From Verrucosispora sioxanthis (GTDB taxonomy: Bacteria; Actinomycetota; Actinomycetes; Mycobacteriales; Micromonosporaceae): a stretch of DNA of 64,000 nucleotides. Below the pieces are notes generated by a model. It was not told where the DNA came from. It saw only the letters and a list, made by a program, of their open reading frames with translations, and did no database searches. The stretch covers positions 496,001 through 560,000 of the forward strand of contig NZ_SAIY01000002.1 of NCBI RefSeq assembly GCF_010560025.1, given 5' to 3'. Positions 1-7,004 of the stretch are shown piece after piece; position 1 is the first letter of the stretch, and each line of letters starts with the position of its first letter. The position numbers and the translations under genes were made by a program.

Positions 1-25
1 GGCGGGTCGCCTGACGACAGATGGC

Positions 26-601
26 TCAGCCGGCGGCACCAGGGCGGTCGGTCGGCTGCTCGACCGGCCGGATCGCCGCGACCAGGTCCTCCCGGGCCCG
101 GGCCACGCGGGACCGGATGGTGCCGACCGGCACGTCACACACCTTCGCGGCCTCGGCGTACGACAGGCCGAGCAGTTGGGTCGCCACGAACGCCTCCCGA
201 CGCTCGGGCGCGAGGCCGTCGAGCAGCCGATGCAGCACCACCTGCTCGTCCACCCCGGCGCGTACTCCGGTCGGCGTGCTCTCGGCGGCCGCCTGCCAGT
301 CGCCGAGGTTGGCGGTCCGTGGCCGGCAGGTGGCGGCGCGTACCTGGTCCACCGCGACCCGGCGGGCGATGGCCAGCAGCCAGGTCCGTGCCGTCGACCG
401 ACCCGCGAACGACGGCAGTGCCCGCCAGGCCCGCAGGTACGTCTCCTGGACCAGGTCGTCGACCTCCCGGACGCCGGGCAGGTGGGACAGGAACCGCCGT
501 ACGTCGTGCTGCGTGGCCCGCACGAAAGCCGCCGCGGCGGCGTGGTCGCCCCGGCCTGCGGCAAGCGCATATCCGCTGATGTCGTCGGTCACGGCTGTCA
601 T
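26..601 (-). CDS. ECF-type RNA polymerase sigma factor
   Basis: A 191-residue sigma-70 family protein of extracytoplasmic-function size that would direct RNA polymerase to a dedicated promoter set. Region 2 lies at about residues 20-90, including a DDLVQETYLRAW core and a helix ending in ARRVAVDQVRA. Region 4 lies at about 130-180, where LSYAEAAKVCDVPVGTIRSR is the helix-turn-helix contacting the -35 element. The frame stays open upstream to about 1105, but homology begins only after the ATG at 601, so I chose that start. No anti-sigma gene of the usual zinc or membrane type adjoins it. The divergent neighbours are MEDS-domain regulators, one with an anti-sigma-like ATPase, and they are plausible partners (inference). 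Its regulon is unknown. Confidence 0.9.
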   Translation of the reverse strand: MTAVTDDISGYALAAGRGDHAAAAAFVRATQHDVRRFLSHLPGVREVDDLVQETYLRAWRALPSFAGRSTARTWLLAIARRVAVDQVRAATCRPRTANLGDWQAAAESTPTGVRAGVDEQVVLHRLLDGLAPERREAFVATQLLGLSYAEAAKVCDVPVGTIRSRVARAREDLVAAIRPVEQPTDRPGAAG

Positions 602-692
602 CGCCGTATTGGTCGGTCGAAACCGTCGGTTGGTTCCCGGCCGGGACGACAACCGCAGGACCTGCATCTGGGGCCCGCCTCGGACGACGCCG

Positions 693-698
693 TAGAAT
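693..698 (+). promoter_or_regulatory. candidate -10 element for the MEDS gene pair
   Basis: TAGAAT lies 20 bases before the GTG start at 719, in the 117-base divergent gap between the sigma factor and the first MEDS gene. It matches an actinobacterial -10 hexamer well, but I see no convincing -35 box at normal spacing. It may also belong to a promoter read by another sigma factor. Confidence 0.3.
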
Positions 699-718
699 GC
701 ACTGATGGGGCACCTCAC

Positions 719-1561
719 GTGAGCGAGCGGAGTGCCGTGCTGACTGACCAGCCGCGGTACCGGCACCTGTGCTGGGCCTACGACGACCCGGCCGGGTTCA
801 TGACCCACGCCGTGGAGTTCCTCCGCGCCGGGTTGGCGGCCGGCGAGCGGGTGTGGTTCGTCGTCTCCGGTCCCGCCGAGCCGGTCCGGGACCAGTTGCT
901 CGGTACCCGGGATTTCGCCGACGCACTGCTGTCGGGTGCCGCCCAGGTCCGCTCCCTCGACGGCGCGTACGGCAGCACGGCGACGATCGATCCGGCGAGT
1001 CAGGTGACGGCCTACCGCAGCGCCACCCAGGAGGCGGTGGCCGACGGATACACCGGCCTGCGGGTGGCCGCCGACGCCACCGAGCTGGTCCGTACCCCCG
1101 CTCAACGCGACGCGTTCGCCCGTTACGAGCAGCGGGTGAACGAGATGATGCGCACCGAGGCGTTCCGGGCCATGTGCGCCTACGACCGCTCACGGCTGGG
1201 TGAGCCGGCGGTCGCCGAGTTGGCCTGCCTGCACCCGGAACACAACCTCGGCCAGCTGCTGTTCCGGTTGTACGCCGTACCGCTGCGCCAGGGACAGACC
1301 GCTCTCGCCGGTGAGCTGGACCCGTCCAACCACGACCTGTTCCGCACCGCCCTCGACCGCGCGGATCTGCGACCCGTCGAGGACGAACTGGTGCTGGACG
1401 CCCACGGGCTCCGCTTCCTCGACCACCGGGCGCTCATCCACCTGAGCGAGTACGCCAGGGACCGACACGCGACCGTCGTGCTGCGGGCCGCCCGCCCCGG
1501 GGTGGCCCGGCTCGCCGCCCTGTTGGACCTGCCCGACGTGCGGGTGGAGGTGGCCCGGTGA
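719..1561 (+). CDS. MEDS domain-containing regulator with C-terminal STAS-like domain
   Basis: A 280-residue cytoplasmic protein. Residues about 10-170 resemble the MEDS (DcmR sensory) domain: an early HLCWAYDDP stretch, GERVWFVVSG, and a later MCAYDRSRLG segment. Residues about 195-280 resemble a STAS/anti-sigma-antagonist fold, with LRFLDHRALIHL followed by a VVLRAARPGV strand-loop. GTG 719 was chosen because the MEDS homology begins just after it; GTG 737 in the same frame is an alternative. The stop overlaps the start of the next gene (GTGA, 1558-1561), so the two are translationally coupled. MEDS domains occur in ligand- or signal-sensing regulators. The STAS half suggests a partner-switching role, but the signal and partner are unknown. 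Confidence 0.8.
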   Translation: MSERSAVLTDQPRYRHLCWAYDDPAGFMTHAVEFLRAGLAAGERVWFVVSGPAEPVRDQLLGTRDFADALLSGAAQVRSLDGAYGSTATIDPASQVTAYRSATQEAVADGYTGLRVAADATELVRTPAQRDAFARYEQRVNEMMRTEAFRAMCAYDRSRLGEPAVAELACLHPEHNLGQLLFRLYAVPLRQGQTALAGELDPSNHDLFRTALDRADLRPVEDELVLDAHGLRFLDHRALIHLSEYARDRHATVVLRAARPGVARLAALLDLPDVRVEVAR

Positions 1562-2517
1562 GGACCGGCGCGGCCGCCGGACGCACCGGCTATTTCCACG
1601 AGGCTGTCTGTTACGGCTCCGACGAGGAACTGCTCGCCGTCGTGGTGCCGTTCCTGGTCGGCGGCGTCGAGGCGAACGAGCCCACCTTTGTCGCGCTCGG
1701 CGAACGCACCGGCAACCTGGTCCGCGCCGCGTTGCCCGCCGACACGAAGGTCGAGTTCCTGTCCGGCGGTGACGTCTACGGCCGGCCCACCGCCGCCATC
1801 CGGATGTACCGCCAGCTCCTCGCCGATCTGGTCGCCGACGGCGCCACCCAGATCCGGATCATCGGCGAGGTGCCGTCGCTCGGTCTCGGCCCCACCTGGG
1901 ACTGGTGGGCCCGGTACGAGTCGGCGATCAACCGCGCGTACGACGACTGGCCGTTGTGGAGCATGTGCGCGTACGACACCCGGACCACCGCACCCGGCGT
2001 GCTGGCCGACGTCGCCGCCACCCACCCGTGCTTCGCCACCGCCGACGGGCGGCACGTGCCGAGTGGCGACTACGTCGCCCCGGAGACGTTCCTACGCCAG
2101 GTTCGCCCGATGCCACCCGACCCGATCCAGGCGGCCCCGCCCCTCGTCGATCTGCTCGGCCCGACTGCGGCGCAGGCTCGCGCGGCCGTGCACCAGGTCG
2201 GCCAGGGCGGGTTACCGGACGACGAGTTCGACGACTTCGTCGTCGCGGTCAGCGAAACCGTCACCAACGGGCTGCGGCACGGCCGTCCCCCGGTCCGGTT
2301 CCGGGTGTGGGTGGGCGCGGACCGGATCGTGGCCACCGTCAGCGATGCCGGTAGCGGGCCACAGGATCCGTACGCCGGGCTGCTGCCGTCGGCCAACGGG
2401 ACGCCGGGCGGGTTGGGCCTGTGGATCACCCACCAGTCCTGCAACCACGTCACCTACCATCGCGACGCCGAGGGGTTCACCCTCCGACTCACCGCTGGTC
2501 GACCGCTGGGCGCCTGA
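1558..2517 (+). CDS. MEDS domain plus anti-sigma-type HATPase regulator (RsbA-like)
   Basis: A 319-residue protein with an N-terminal MEDS domain (about 10-180, containing an SMCAYDTR segment like that in the upstream protein) and a C-terminal GHKL ATPase of the anti-sigma kind (about 200-315). The ATP-binding signatures are visible: an N-box VSETVTNGLRHG, a G1 box VSDAGSGP and a G2 GGLGLWI. There is no phospho-acceptor histidine box, so it is more likely a serine kinase or anti-sigma switch than a two-component kinase. It starts at a GTG overlapping the stop of the preceding gene. Two MEDS proteins in one operon, one with STAS and one with ATPase, suggest a kinase/antagonist pair acting on a sigma factor, possibly the divergent one at 26-601 (inference). 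Confidence 0.85.
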   Translation: MRTGAAAGRTGYFHEAVCYGSDEELLAVVVPFLVGGVEANEPTFVALGERTGNLVRAALPADTKVEFLSGGDVYGRPTAAIRMYRQLLADLVADGATQIRIIGEVPSLGLGPTWDWWARYESAINRAYDDWPLWSMCAYDTRTTAPGVLADVAATHPCFATADGRHVPSGDYVAPETFLRQVRPMPPDPIQAAPPLVDLLGPTAAQARAAVHQVGQGGLPDDEFDDFVVAVSETVTNGLRHGRPPVRFRVWVGADRIVATVSDAGSGPQDPYAGLLPSANGTPGGLGLWITHQSCNHVTYHRDAEGFTLRLTAGRPLGA

Positions 2518-2527
2518 GCACAGGCGA

Positions 2528-2557
2528 ACGCCGGGCCGGCGTAGGCCGACCCGGCGT
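2528..2557. terminator. inverted repeat between convergent genes, likely bidirectional terminator
   Basis: ACGCCGGG at 2528-2535 pairs perfectly with CCCGGCGT at 2550-2557 around a 14-base GC-rich loop. It sits in the 52-base gap between the MEDS/HATPase stop and the csbD stop on the opposite strand. There is no T-run, as is usual for actinobacterial terminators. Confidence 0.5.
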
Positions 2558-2569
2558 CAATGTCGAGTA

Positions 2570-2743
2570 CTACTTACGGAACGCGTCCTTGATCTTCTCG
2601 CCGGCCTGCTTGAGGTTGGCGCTCATCTGGTCGCTACGGCCCTCGGCCTCCAGACGCTCGTCGTCGGTGGCGCGACCCACGCCTTCCTTGATCTTGCCAC
2701 CGGTGTTCTCGGCGGTGTTGTCGAACTTGTCCTCGACGCCCAT
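2570..2743 (-). CDS. CsbD family stress-response protein
   Basis: A 57-residue, highly charged protein starting MGVEDKFDNTAENTGGKIKE and ending KIKDAFRK. It has the CsbD pattern of a short hydrophilic helical protein with a KIKEGVGRATDDERLEAEG core. A GGGAGG Shine-Dalgarno lies just upstream of the ATG. CsbD proteins are general-stress induced in Bacillus under SigB; their biochemical role is unresolved. Its position beside MEDS/anti-sigma regulators fits a stress-linked neighbourhood, although it is convergent with them and separately transcribed. Confidence 0.9.
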   Translation of the reverse strand: MGVEDKFDNTAENTGGKIKEGVGRATDDERLEAEGRSDQMSANLKQAGEKIKDAFRK

Positions 2744-2812
2744 GTCAGCCTCCCGGAGGTTTTTGCCGCTACGTCCACTCAGGTACCCAGCCCGGCGGCG
2801 ACCAACCGGAAT

Positions 2813-5062
2813 TCAGGAAACCGGGCGGAACCGGCGCAGCCTGAGGCTGTTGGCCACCACGAACACCGACGAGAACGCCATCGCCGCCCCCGCGATCATC
2901 GGGTTGAGCAGCCCGGCGGCGGCCAGCGGCAGGGCCGCCACGTTGTAGGCGAACGCCCAGAACAGGTTGCCCTTGATGGTGGCGAGGGTGCTGCGGGCCA
3001 GCCGGATGGCGTCCACCGCGGCCAGCAGGTCGTCCCGGACGAGAGTCAGGTCGGACGCCTCGATCGCCACGTCGGTGCCGGTGCCCATCGCCAGGCCGAG
3101 GTCCGCCCGAGCCAGCGCGGCGGCGTCGTTGACCCCGTCGCCGACCATCGCGACCACCCGGCCCTCGCCCTGCAACCGGGCGACCACCTCGACCTTCTCC
3201 GTCGGCAGCACCTCCGCGATCACCTCGTCGACGCCCACCTCGGCGGCCACCGCCCGGGCGACCGTGGCATTGTCGCCGGTGAGCAGCACCGGTTTCAGGC
3301 CGAGTGCGCGCAACCGCCGCACCGCCTCCCGGCTGGTCGGCTTCACCTGGTCGGCGACGGCGAGCAGGCCCCGGGCCCGGCCGTCCCAGCCCACCAGCAC
3401 CGCCGTGCGCCCCACCGCCTCCGCGTCGGTCGCTGCCCGGGCAAGGTCGTCCGGTACGACCAGACCCCGCTCGCGCAACAGCCGGCCCCGGCCGAGCAGC
3501 ACCTGACGGCCGTCCACGGTGCCGGTGACGCCCAACCCGGCCACGTTGGCGAAGTCGATGACCGGCGGCAGCGCGCCGACCTCGGCGGCGCCGGCCACCA
3601 CCGCCCGGGCGACCGGGTGCTCCGAGCCGCTCTCCAGGGCGGCGGCCAACCGCAGCACCTCGTCGCGTCGCTCCCCGTCGGCGGGGGTCACCGCGAGCAG
3701 ACTCATCCGGCCGGTGGTCACGGTGCCGGTCTTGTCGAGCACCACGGTGTCCACCCGCCGGGTGGACTCCAGCGCCTCGGGCCCCTTGATCAGGACGCCG
3801 AGCTGTGCGCCACGGCCGGTGCCGACCAGCAACGCGGTCGGTGTGGCCAGGCCAAGGGCGCACGGACAGGCGATGATCAGCACAGCCACGGCGGCGGTGA
3901 ACGCGGCGGCCGGTCCGGCACCGGCACCCAGCCACCAGCCGAGCGTGCCGGCGGCCAGCGCGATCACGATCGGCACGAAGACCCCGGAGATGCGGTCGGC
4001 GAGCCGCTGGGCGGCGGCCTTGCCGCTCTGCGCCTGCTCGACCAGGCGGGCCATCTGGGCGAGTTGGGTGTCGGCACCGACCCGGGTCGCGGTGACCACC
4101 AGTCGCCCACCGGCGTTGACGCAGCCGCCGATCACCGCGTCGCCCGTGCCCACCTCGACGGGCACCGACTCACCGGTGACCAGGCTGGCGTCGACCGCCG
4201 AGGAACCCTCCTCCACCGTCCCGTCGGTGGCGATCTTCTCGCCGGGCCGCACCACGAAGCGGTCGCCCACCGCGAGCTGGTCGACCGGGATCCGGGTCTC
4301 CACCCCGTCACGCAGCACGGACACGTCCCGGGCGCCCAGTTCCAGCAGGGCCCGCAGGGCCGCCCCGGCGGTGCGCTTCGCCCGCGCCTCGAAGTAGCGG
4401 CCGGCGAGGATGAAGGTGGTCACCCCGGCGGCCGCCTCCAGATAGATGTTGCCGGAGCCGTCGGTGCGGCCGATGTCGAAACTGAACGGGTGGGTCATTC
4501 CCGGGGTGCCGGCGGTGCCGAGGAACAGTGCCCACACCGACCAGCCCAGGGCGGCCAGCGTGCCCAGCGACACCAGGGTGTCCATGGTCGCGGCGCCGTG
4601 CCGCAGGTTGACCAGCGCGGCCCGGTGGAAGGGCAGCCCGCCGTAGACCACCACCGGGGCGGCCAGGGTCAGCGACAGCCACTGCCAGTAGGTGAACTGC
4701 CAGGCCGGCACCATGGCCAGCGCGATCACCGGGACGCTCAGCGCCACCGAGACCCACAACCGGGTACGCAGGGCGGGCAGCGGGTCCACCGGTTCGGCGG
4801 CTGCCGGCCCGGCCGGGGTGGGCGGTGGCGGCAGGCTGGCCTGGTAGCCGGTCTTCTCGACCGTGGCGACCAGGTCGTCCGGGGTGACCGGATCGGCGTA
4901 GGAGACCGTCGCCTTCTCGGTGGCGTAGTTGACGGTGGCCCGCACGCCGTCCATCCGGTTGAGCTTCTTCTCGATCCGGGCGGCGCAGGACGCGCAGGTC
5001 ATCCCGCCGATGGCCAGCTCGATCAGGTGCGGCGCGGTGGTCAGGGGTCGGCTCGTGCTCAT
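2813..5062 (-). CDS. copA: copper-translocating P1B-type ATPase
   Basis: A 749-residue integral membrane ATPase that exports Cu(I). An N-terminal heavy-metal domain has the GMTCASC metal site (Cys23, Cys26). The actuator TGES is at 296-299, the intramembrane CPC metal motif at 399-401, and the phosphorylated Asp at 443 in DKTGT. An HP motif (SEHP) and a C-terminal GDGVND complete the set. It is the third gene of the minus-strand copper operon copZ, secreted protein, copA, lying 11 bases after the secreted-protein gene. Expression is probably controlled from the CsoR boxes upstream of copZ. All catalytic motifs are present, so it should be functional. Confidence 0.95.
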   Translation of the reverse strand: MSTSRPLTTAPHLIELAIGGMTCASCAARIEKKLNRMDGVRATVNYATEKATVSYADPVTPDDLVATVEKTGYQASLPPPPTPAGPAAAEPVDPLPALRTRLWVSVALSVPVIALAMVPAWQFTYWQWLSLTLAAPVVVYGGLPFHRAALVNLRHGAATMDTLVSLGTLAALGWSVWALFLGTAGTPGMTHPFSFDIGRTDGSGNIYLEAAAGVTTFILAGRYFEARAKRTAGAALRALLELGARDVSVLRDGVETRIPVDQLAVGDRFVVRPGEKIATDGTVEEGSSAVDASLVTGESVPVEVGTGDAVIGGCVNAGGRLVVTATRVGADTQLAQMARLVEQAQSGKAAAQRLADRISGVFVPIVIALAAGTLGWWLGAGAGPAAAFTAAVAVLIIACPCALGLATPTALLVGTGRGAQLGVLIKGPEALESTRRVDTVVLDKTGTVTTGRMSLLAVTPADGERRDEVLRLAAALESGSEHPVARAVVAGAAEVGALPPVIDFANVAGLGVTGTVDGRQVLLGRGRLLRERGLVVPDDLARAATDAEAVGRTAVLVGWDGRARGLLAVADQVKPTSREAVRRLRALGLKPVLLTGDNATVARAVAAEVGVDEVIAEVLPTEKVEVVARLQGEGRVVAMVGDGVNDAAALARADLGLAMGTGTDVAIEASDLTLVRDDLLAAVDAIRLARSTLATIKGNLFWAFAYNVAALPLAAAGLLNPMIAGAAMAFSSVFVVANSLRLRRFRPVS

Positions 5063-5073
5063 GGTTGGTCCCG

Positions 5074-6069
5074 TCAGTCGTGCCCGTGCCCGGGGCTGCC
5101 GTGCCCGTCCTCGGTGCCGGGGGTGGCGTGCTCGTCGGCCGGCGCGGCGGCAGCGCCCGGGTCACCGACCCGCACGGTGAACTCGGCGGTACGCACCACG
5201 CCCCGGTGACGGAAGTCGAGGTAGAGCCGGTACGTGCCGGCCGAGGGGAACTCGGTGGCGAAGCTGACCTGCGGTCCGGGGGCGGTCCGCCCGTCGCCCG
5301 GGGCACCCTCGGGGTGTACGTGCAGGTAGGCGAGGTCGCCCCGGCGCAGCGCGACCAGGTGACCGTACGCGCCGAGGTACGGCTCCAGATCGGTCACCGG
5401 CGCGCCGTCGCGGTTGACGGTCAACGTCAGCGTGGTGGAGTGCCCGGGCCGTGGGGTGCCGGCGAGGGTGATCGTGTAACCGTCGACGGTGGCGCTGCTC
5501 GCCGGAGCGGGCAGTCCTCGCTCGGTCAGCGCGCCGGGGACGGTCACGTCGACGCCGAGCGTCAGGGGTGCGCCACCGGTCGGGGTGAAGTCCGCGAAGG
5601 CCCGCCACACCCCCGGGGAATCCAGCGGCGAGGCGATCCGCCAGGTGCCGTCTGCGGCCAGCTCCGGATGGACGTGCCGGAAGCCGGACAGGTCGCGGCG
5701 GGCCACGATGAGGTGCATCCGTTCGTCGTGGCTGAAGTCGTATCCGGTCACGGGACGGCCGTCGGGCCCGGTGATCCGGAACGCGAATTCACCCGGCGGG
5801 GCGTCGACCGGCACCAGGGTGTAGCCACGGTCGGAGACGAGCAAACCGCCGGGCAGGTGCCCAGCCTCCCCTTCCCCGTGCCCGACCGGCCCCGCCGCTC
5901 GGCCGGTGTCGCCCTCGGCGCGGACGTCAACCCCGTGACCGGCACCCTCGCTGTCGTGGTCGGCGGCGAGCACGTTCACCGGGCCGGCCAGCTGCCCCAC
6001 CCCGTACGCCGCGCCGAAGACCGCCGCCAGGCCGAGCACGAAACCGCTCAGCCTCGTCGCCGTGTTCAT
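5074..6069 (-). CDS. secreted or membrane-anchored His-rich copper-operon protein
   Basis: A 331-residue protein with an N-terminal hydrophobic segment (about 7-35), so it is exported or anchored outside. A His/Gly-rich linker (38-71) follows. Two related beta-rich halves each carry a near-identical block: HLIVARRDLSGFRHVHPE at 119-136 and HLVALRRGDLAYLHVHPE at 237-254. The C-terminus is also His-rich (GHGSPGHGHD). I infer metal binding from the repeated HVHPE motifs and from its place between copZ and copA. It would act as a periplasm-side or cell-surface copper buffer or chaperone. It has no Cys and no lipobox, and I cannot assign it to a named family with certainty. Confidence 0.8.
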   Translation of the reverse strand: MNTATRLSGFVLGLAAVFGAAYGVGQLAGPVNVLAADHDSEGAGHGVDVRAEGDTGRAAGPVGHGEGEAGHLPGGLLVSDRGYTLVPVDAPPGEFAFRITGPDGRPVTGYDFSHDERMHLIVARRDLSGFRHVHPELAADGTWRIASPLDSPGVWRAFADFTPTGGAPLTLGVDVTVPGALTERGLPAPASSATVDGYTITLAGTPRPGHSTTLTLTVNRDGAPVTDLEPYLGAYGHLVALRRGDLAYLHVHPEGAPGDGRTAPGPQVSFATEFPSAGTYRLYLDFRHRGVVRTAEFTVRVGDPGAAAAPADEHATPGTEDGHGSPGHGHD

Positions 6070-6102
6070 GCTCGACTCCTCGGTTTCCGCCTGCCGGCCG
6101 GC

Positions 6103-6312
6103 TCAGGCGCCGACCAGCTCGTATCCGGCCTCGTCCACCGCGGCACGCACCGCGTCACCGGAGAGCGGTTGGTCACTGGTGACGATCACCTGACCGGTGG
6201 CCAGGTCCACCTGGACGTCGCTGACTCCCTCGATCGCACCAATCTCGGTGCTGACCGCGTTGACGCAGTGCCCGCAGGTCATGCCCTGCACCTGGTACGT
6301 CGTGCTGACCAT
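6103..6312 (-). CDS. copZ: CopZ-like copper chaperone (HMA domain)
   Basis: A 69-residue single heavy-metal-associated domain with the GMTCGHC site (Cys13, Cys16) and the usual beta-alpha-beta-beta-alpha-beta length. It would carry Cu(I) in the cytoplasm and hand it to the CopA N-terminal domain. It is the first gene of the copper operon. A CsoR-type palindrome lies about 47 bases upstream of its ATG, and the divergent csoR begins 114 bases away. Confidence 0.93.
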   Translation of the reverse strand: MVSTTYQVQGMTCGHCVNAVSTEIGAIEGVSDVQVDLATGQVIVTSDQPLSGDAVRAAVDEAGYELVGA

Positions 6313-6358
6313 GGAACTCTCCTCACCAGCTCACCAGGGTGGGCCGAGAACCCACCCG

Positions 6359-6375
6359 ATACCCACCGGGGGTAT
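6359..6375. promoter_or_regulatory. CsoR-type operator upstream of copZ
   Basis: ATACCCACCGGGGGTAT is a near-perfect palindrome of the known CsoR operator type (a central C/G run flanked by TATAC/GTATA-like ends). It lies 47 bases before the copZ start, where it would block the copper operon promoter when copper is low. The site is inferred from its match to the general CsoR pattern and from the adjacent csoR gene. Confidence 0.75.
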
Positions 6376-6394
6376 CCGTGGAAACGACCGTACC

Positions 6395-6411
6395 ATACCC
6401 CCTGGGGGTAG
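6395..6411. promoter_or_regulatory. CsoR-type operator overlapping the csoR promoter
   Basis: ATACCCCCTGGGGGTAG is a second CsoR palindrome 36 bases from the first and 16 bases before the csoR ATG. The TAGGCT at its right edge (6409-6414) could be the -10 box of csoR, so binding would autorepress csoR. The short distance to the ATG and the lack of a clear Shine-Dalgarno suggest a nearly leaderless transcript. Confidence 0.75.
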
Positions 6412-6426
6412 GCTATTCTTGTCGGC

Positions 6427-6723
6427 ATGAGCACACCCGCGCCGATCCGTGGTTACACCGCCAGCAAGGACCAACTCCTGGCCCGGCTGCGCCGCGTCGA
6501 GGGCCAGGTGCGCGGCATCGAGAAGATGGTCGACGACGATCGCTACTGCATCGACGTGCTCACCCAGATCTCCGCCATCCAGGCCGCGCTGGACAAGGTC
6601 GCCCTCGGTCTGCTCGACGGGCACGCCCGGCACTGCATGCACGAAGGTGCCGCCGAGGGGCGCGCCGACGAGATGGCGACCGAGATGATGGCCGCCGTGG
6701 GCCGGCTCATGAAGCGCGGCTGA
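6427..6723 (+). CDS. csoR: CsoR family copper-sensing repressor
   Basis: A 98-residue all-alpha DUF156/CsoR protein. The Cu(I)-binding triad is visible as Cys41 (YCIDVLTQ), His66 and Cys70 (HARHC), with the 25- and 4-residue spacings typical of CsoR. This separates it from RcnR and FrmR relatives. The upstream LRRVEGQVRGIEKM helix is the conserved DNA-contact region. It is divergent from copZ and should repress both the copper operon and itself through the two palindromes in the gap, releasing DNA when Cu(I) binds. Confidence 0.95.
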   Translation: MSTPAPIRGYTASKDQLLARLRRVEGQVRGIEKMVDDDRYCIDVLTQISAIQAALDKVALGLLDGHARHCMHEGAAEGRADEMATEMMAAVGRLMKRG

Positions 6724-7004
6724 CCCGACCCGCCGACATACCCTCGCGAACGGCGTCGGGAGGTCGGGCTGGTTACCATTCGCACACGATGGCCAGCCGA
6801 AATCCGTGCCGCGCGGCCCGAGGTCGCCGGCGGGCACCCGCCCCTACCCCCGCCGCCGTCGCGAACCCCTCCACAGCTCACGGTACGCAGCCACCCCGCC
6901 ACCTTCCGGCCATTCGGGCTGCCCTTCGACACGGTCGTCCGGCGGCAGTGAACCGTCTCGCCCATCGACACGTACTCAGCCCTGAAATCGTTGGGAGACA
7001 CTGA
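6724..7004. other. intergenic gap, csoR to YibE/F gene
   Basis: 281 bases without a supportable gene. Open frames here are arginine-rich shadows. The stretch presumably carries the promoter of the YibE/F gene, but I see no clear -35/-10 pair and no strong hairpin. Confidence 0.5.

Noticed and set aside
1688..5209. 1173-codon open frame on the plus strand
   Set aside because: Antisense to copA and the end of the MEDS gene; Arg/His/Gly-rich low-complexity translation with no motif, a GC-rich shadow frame.
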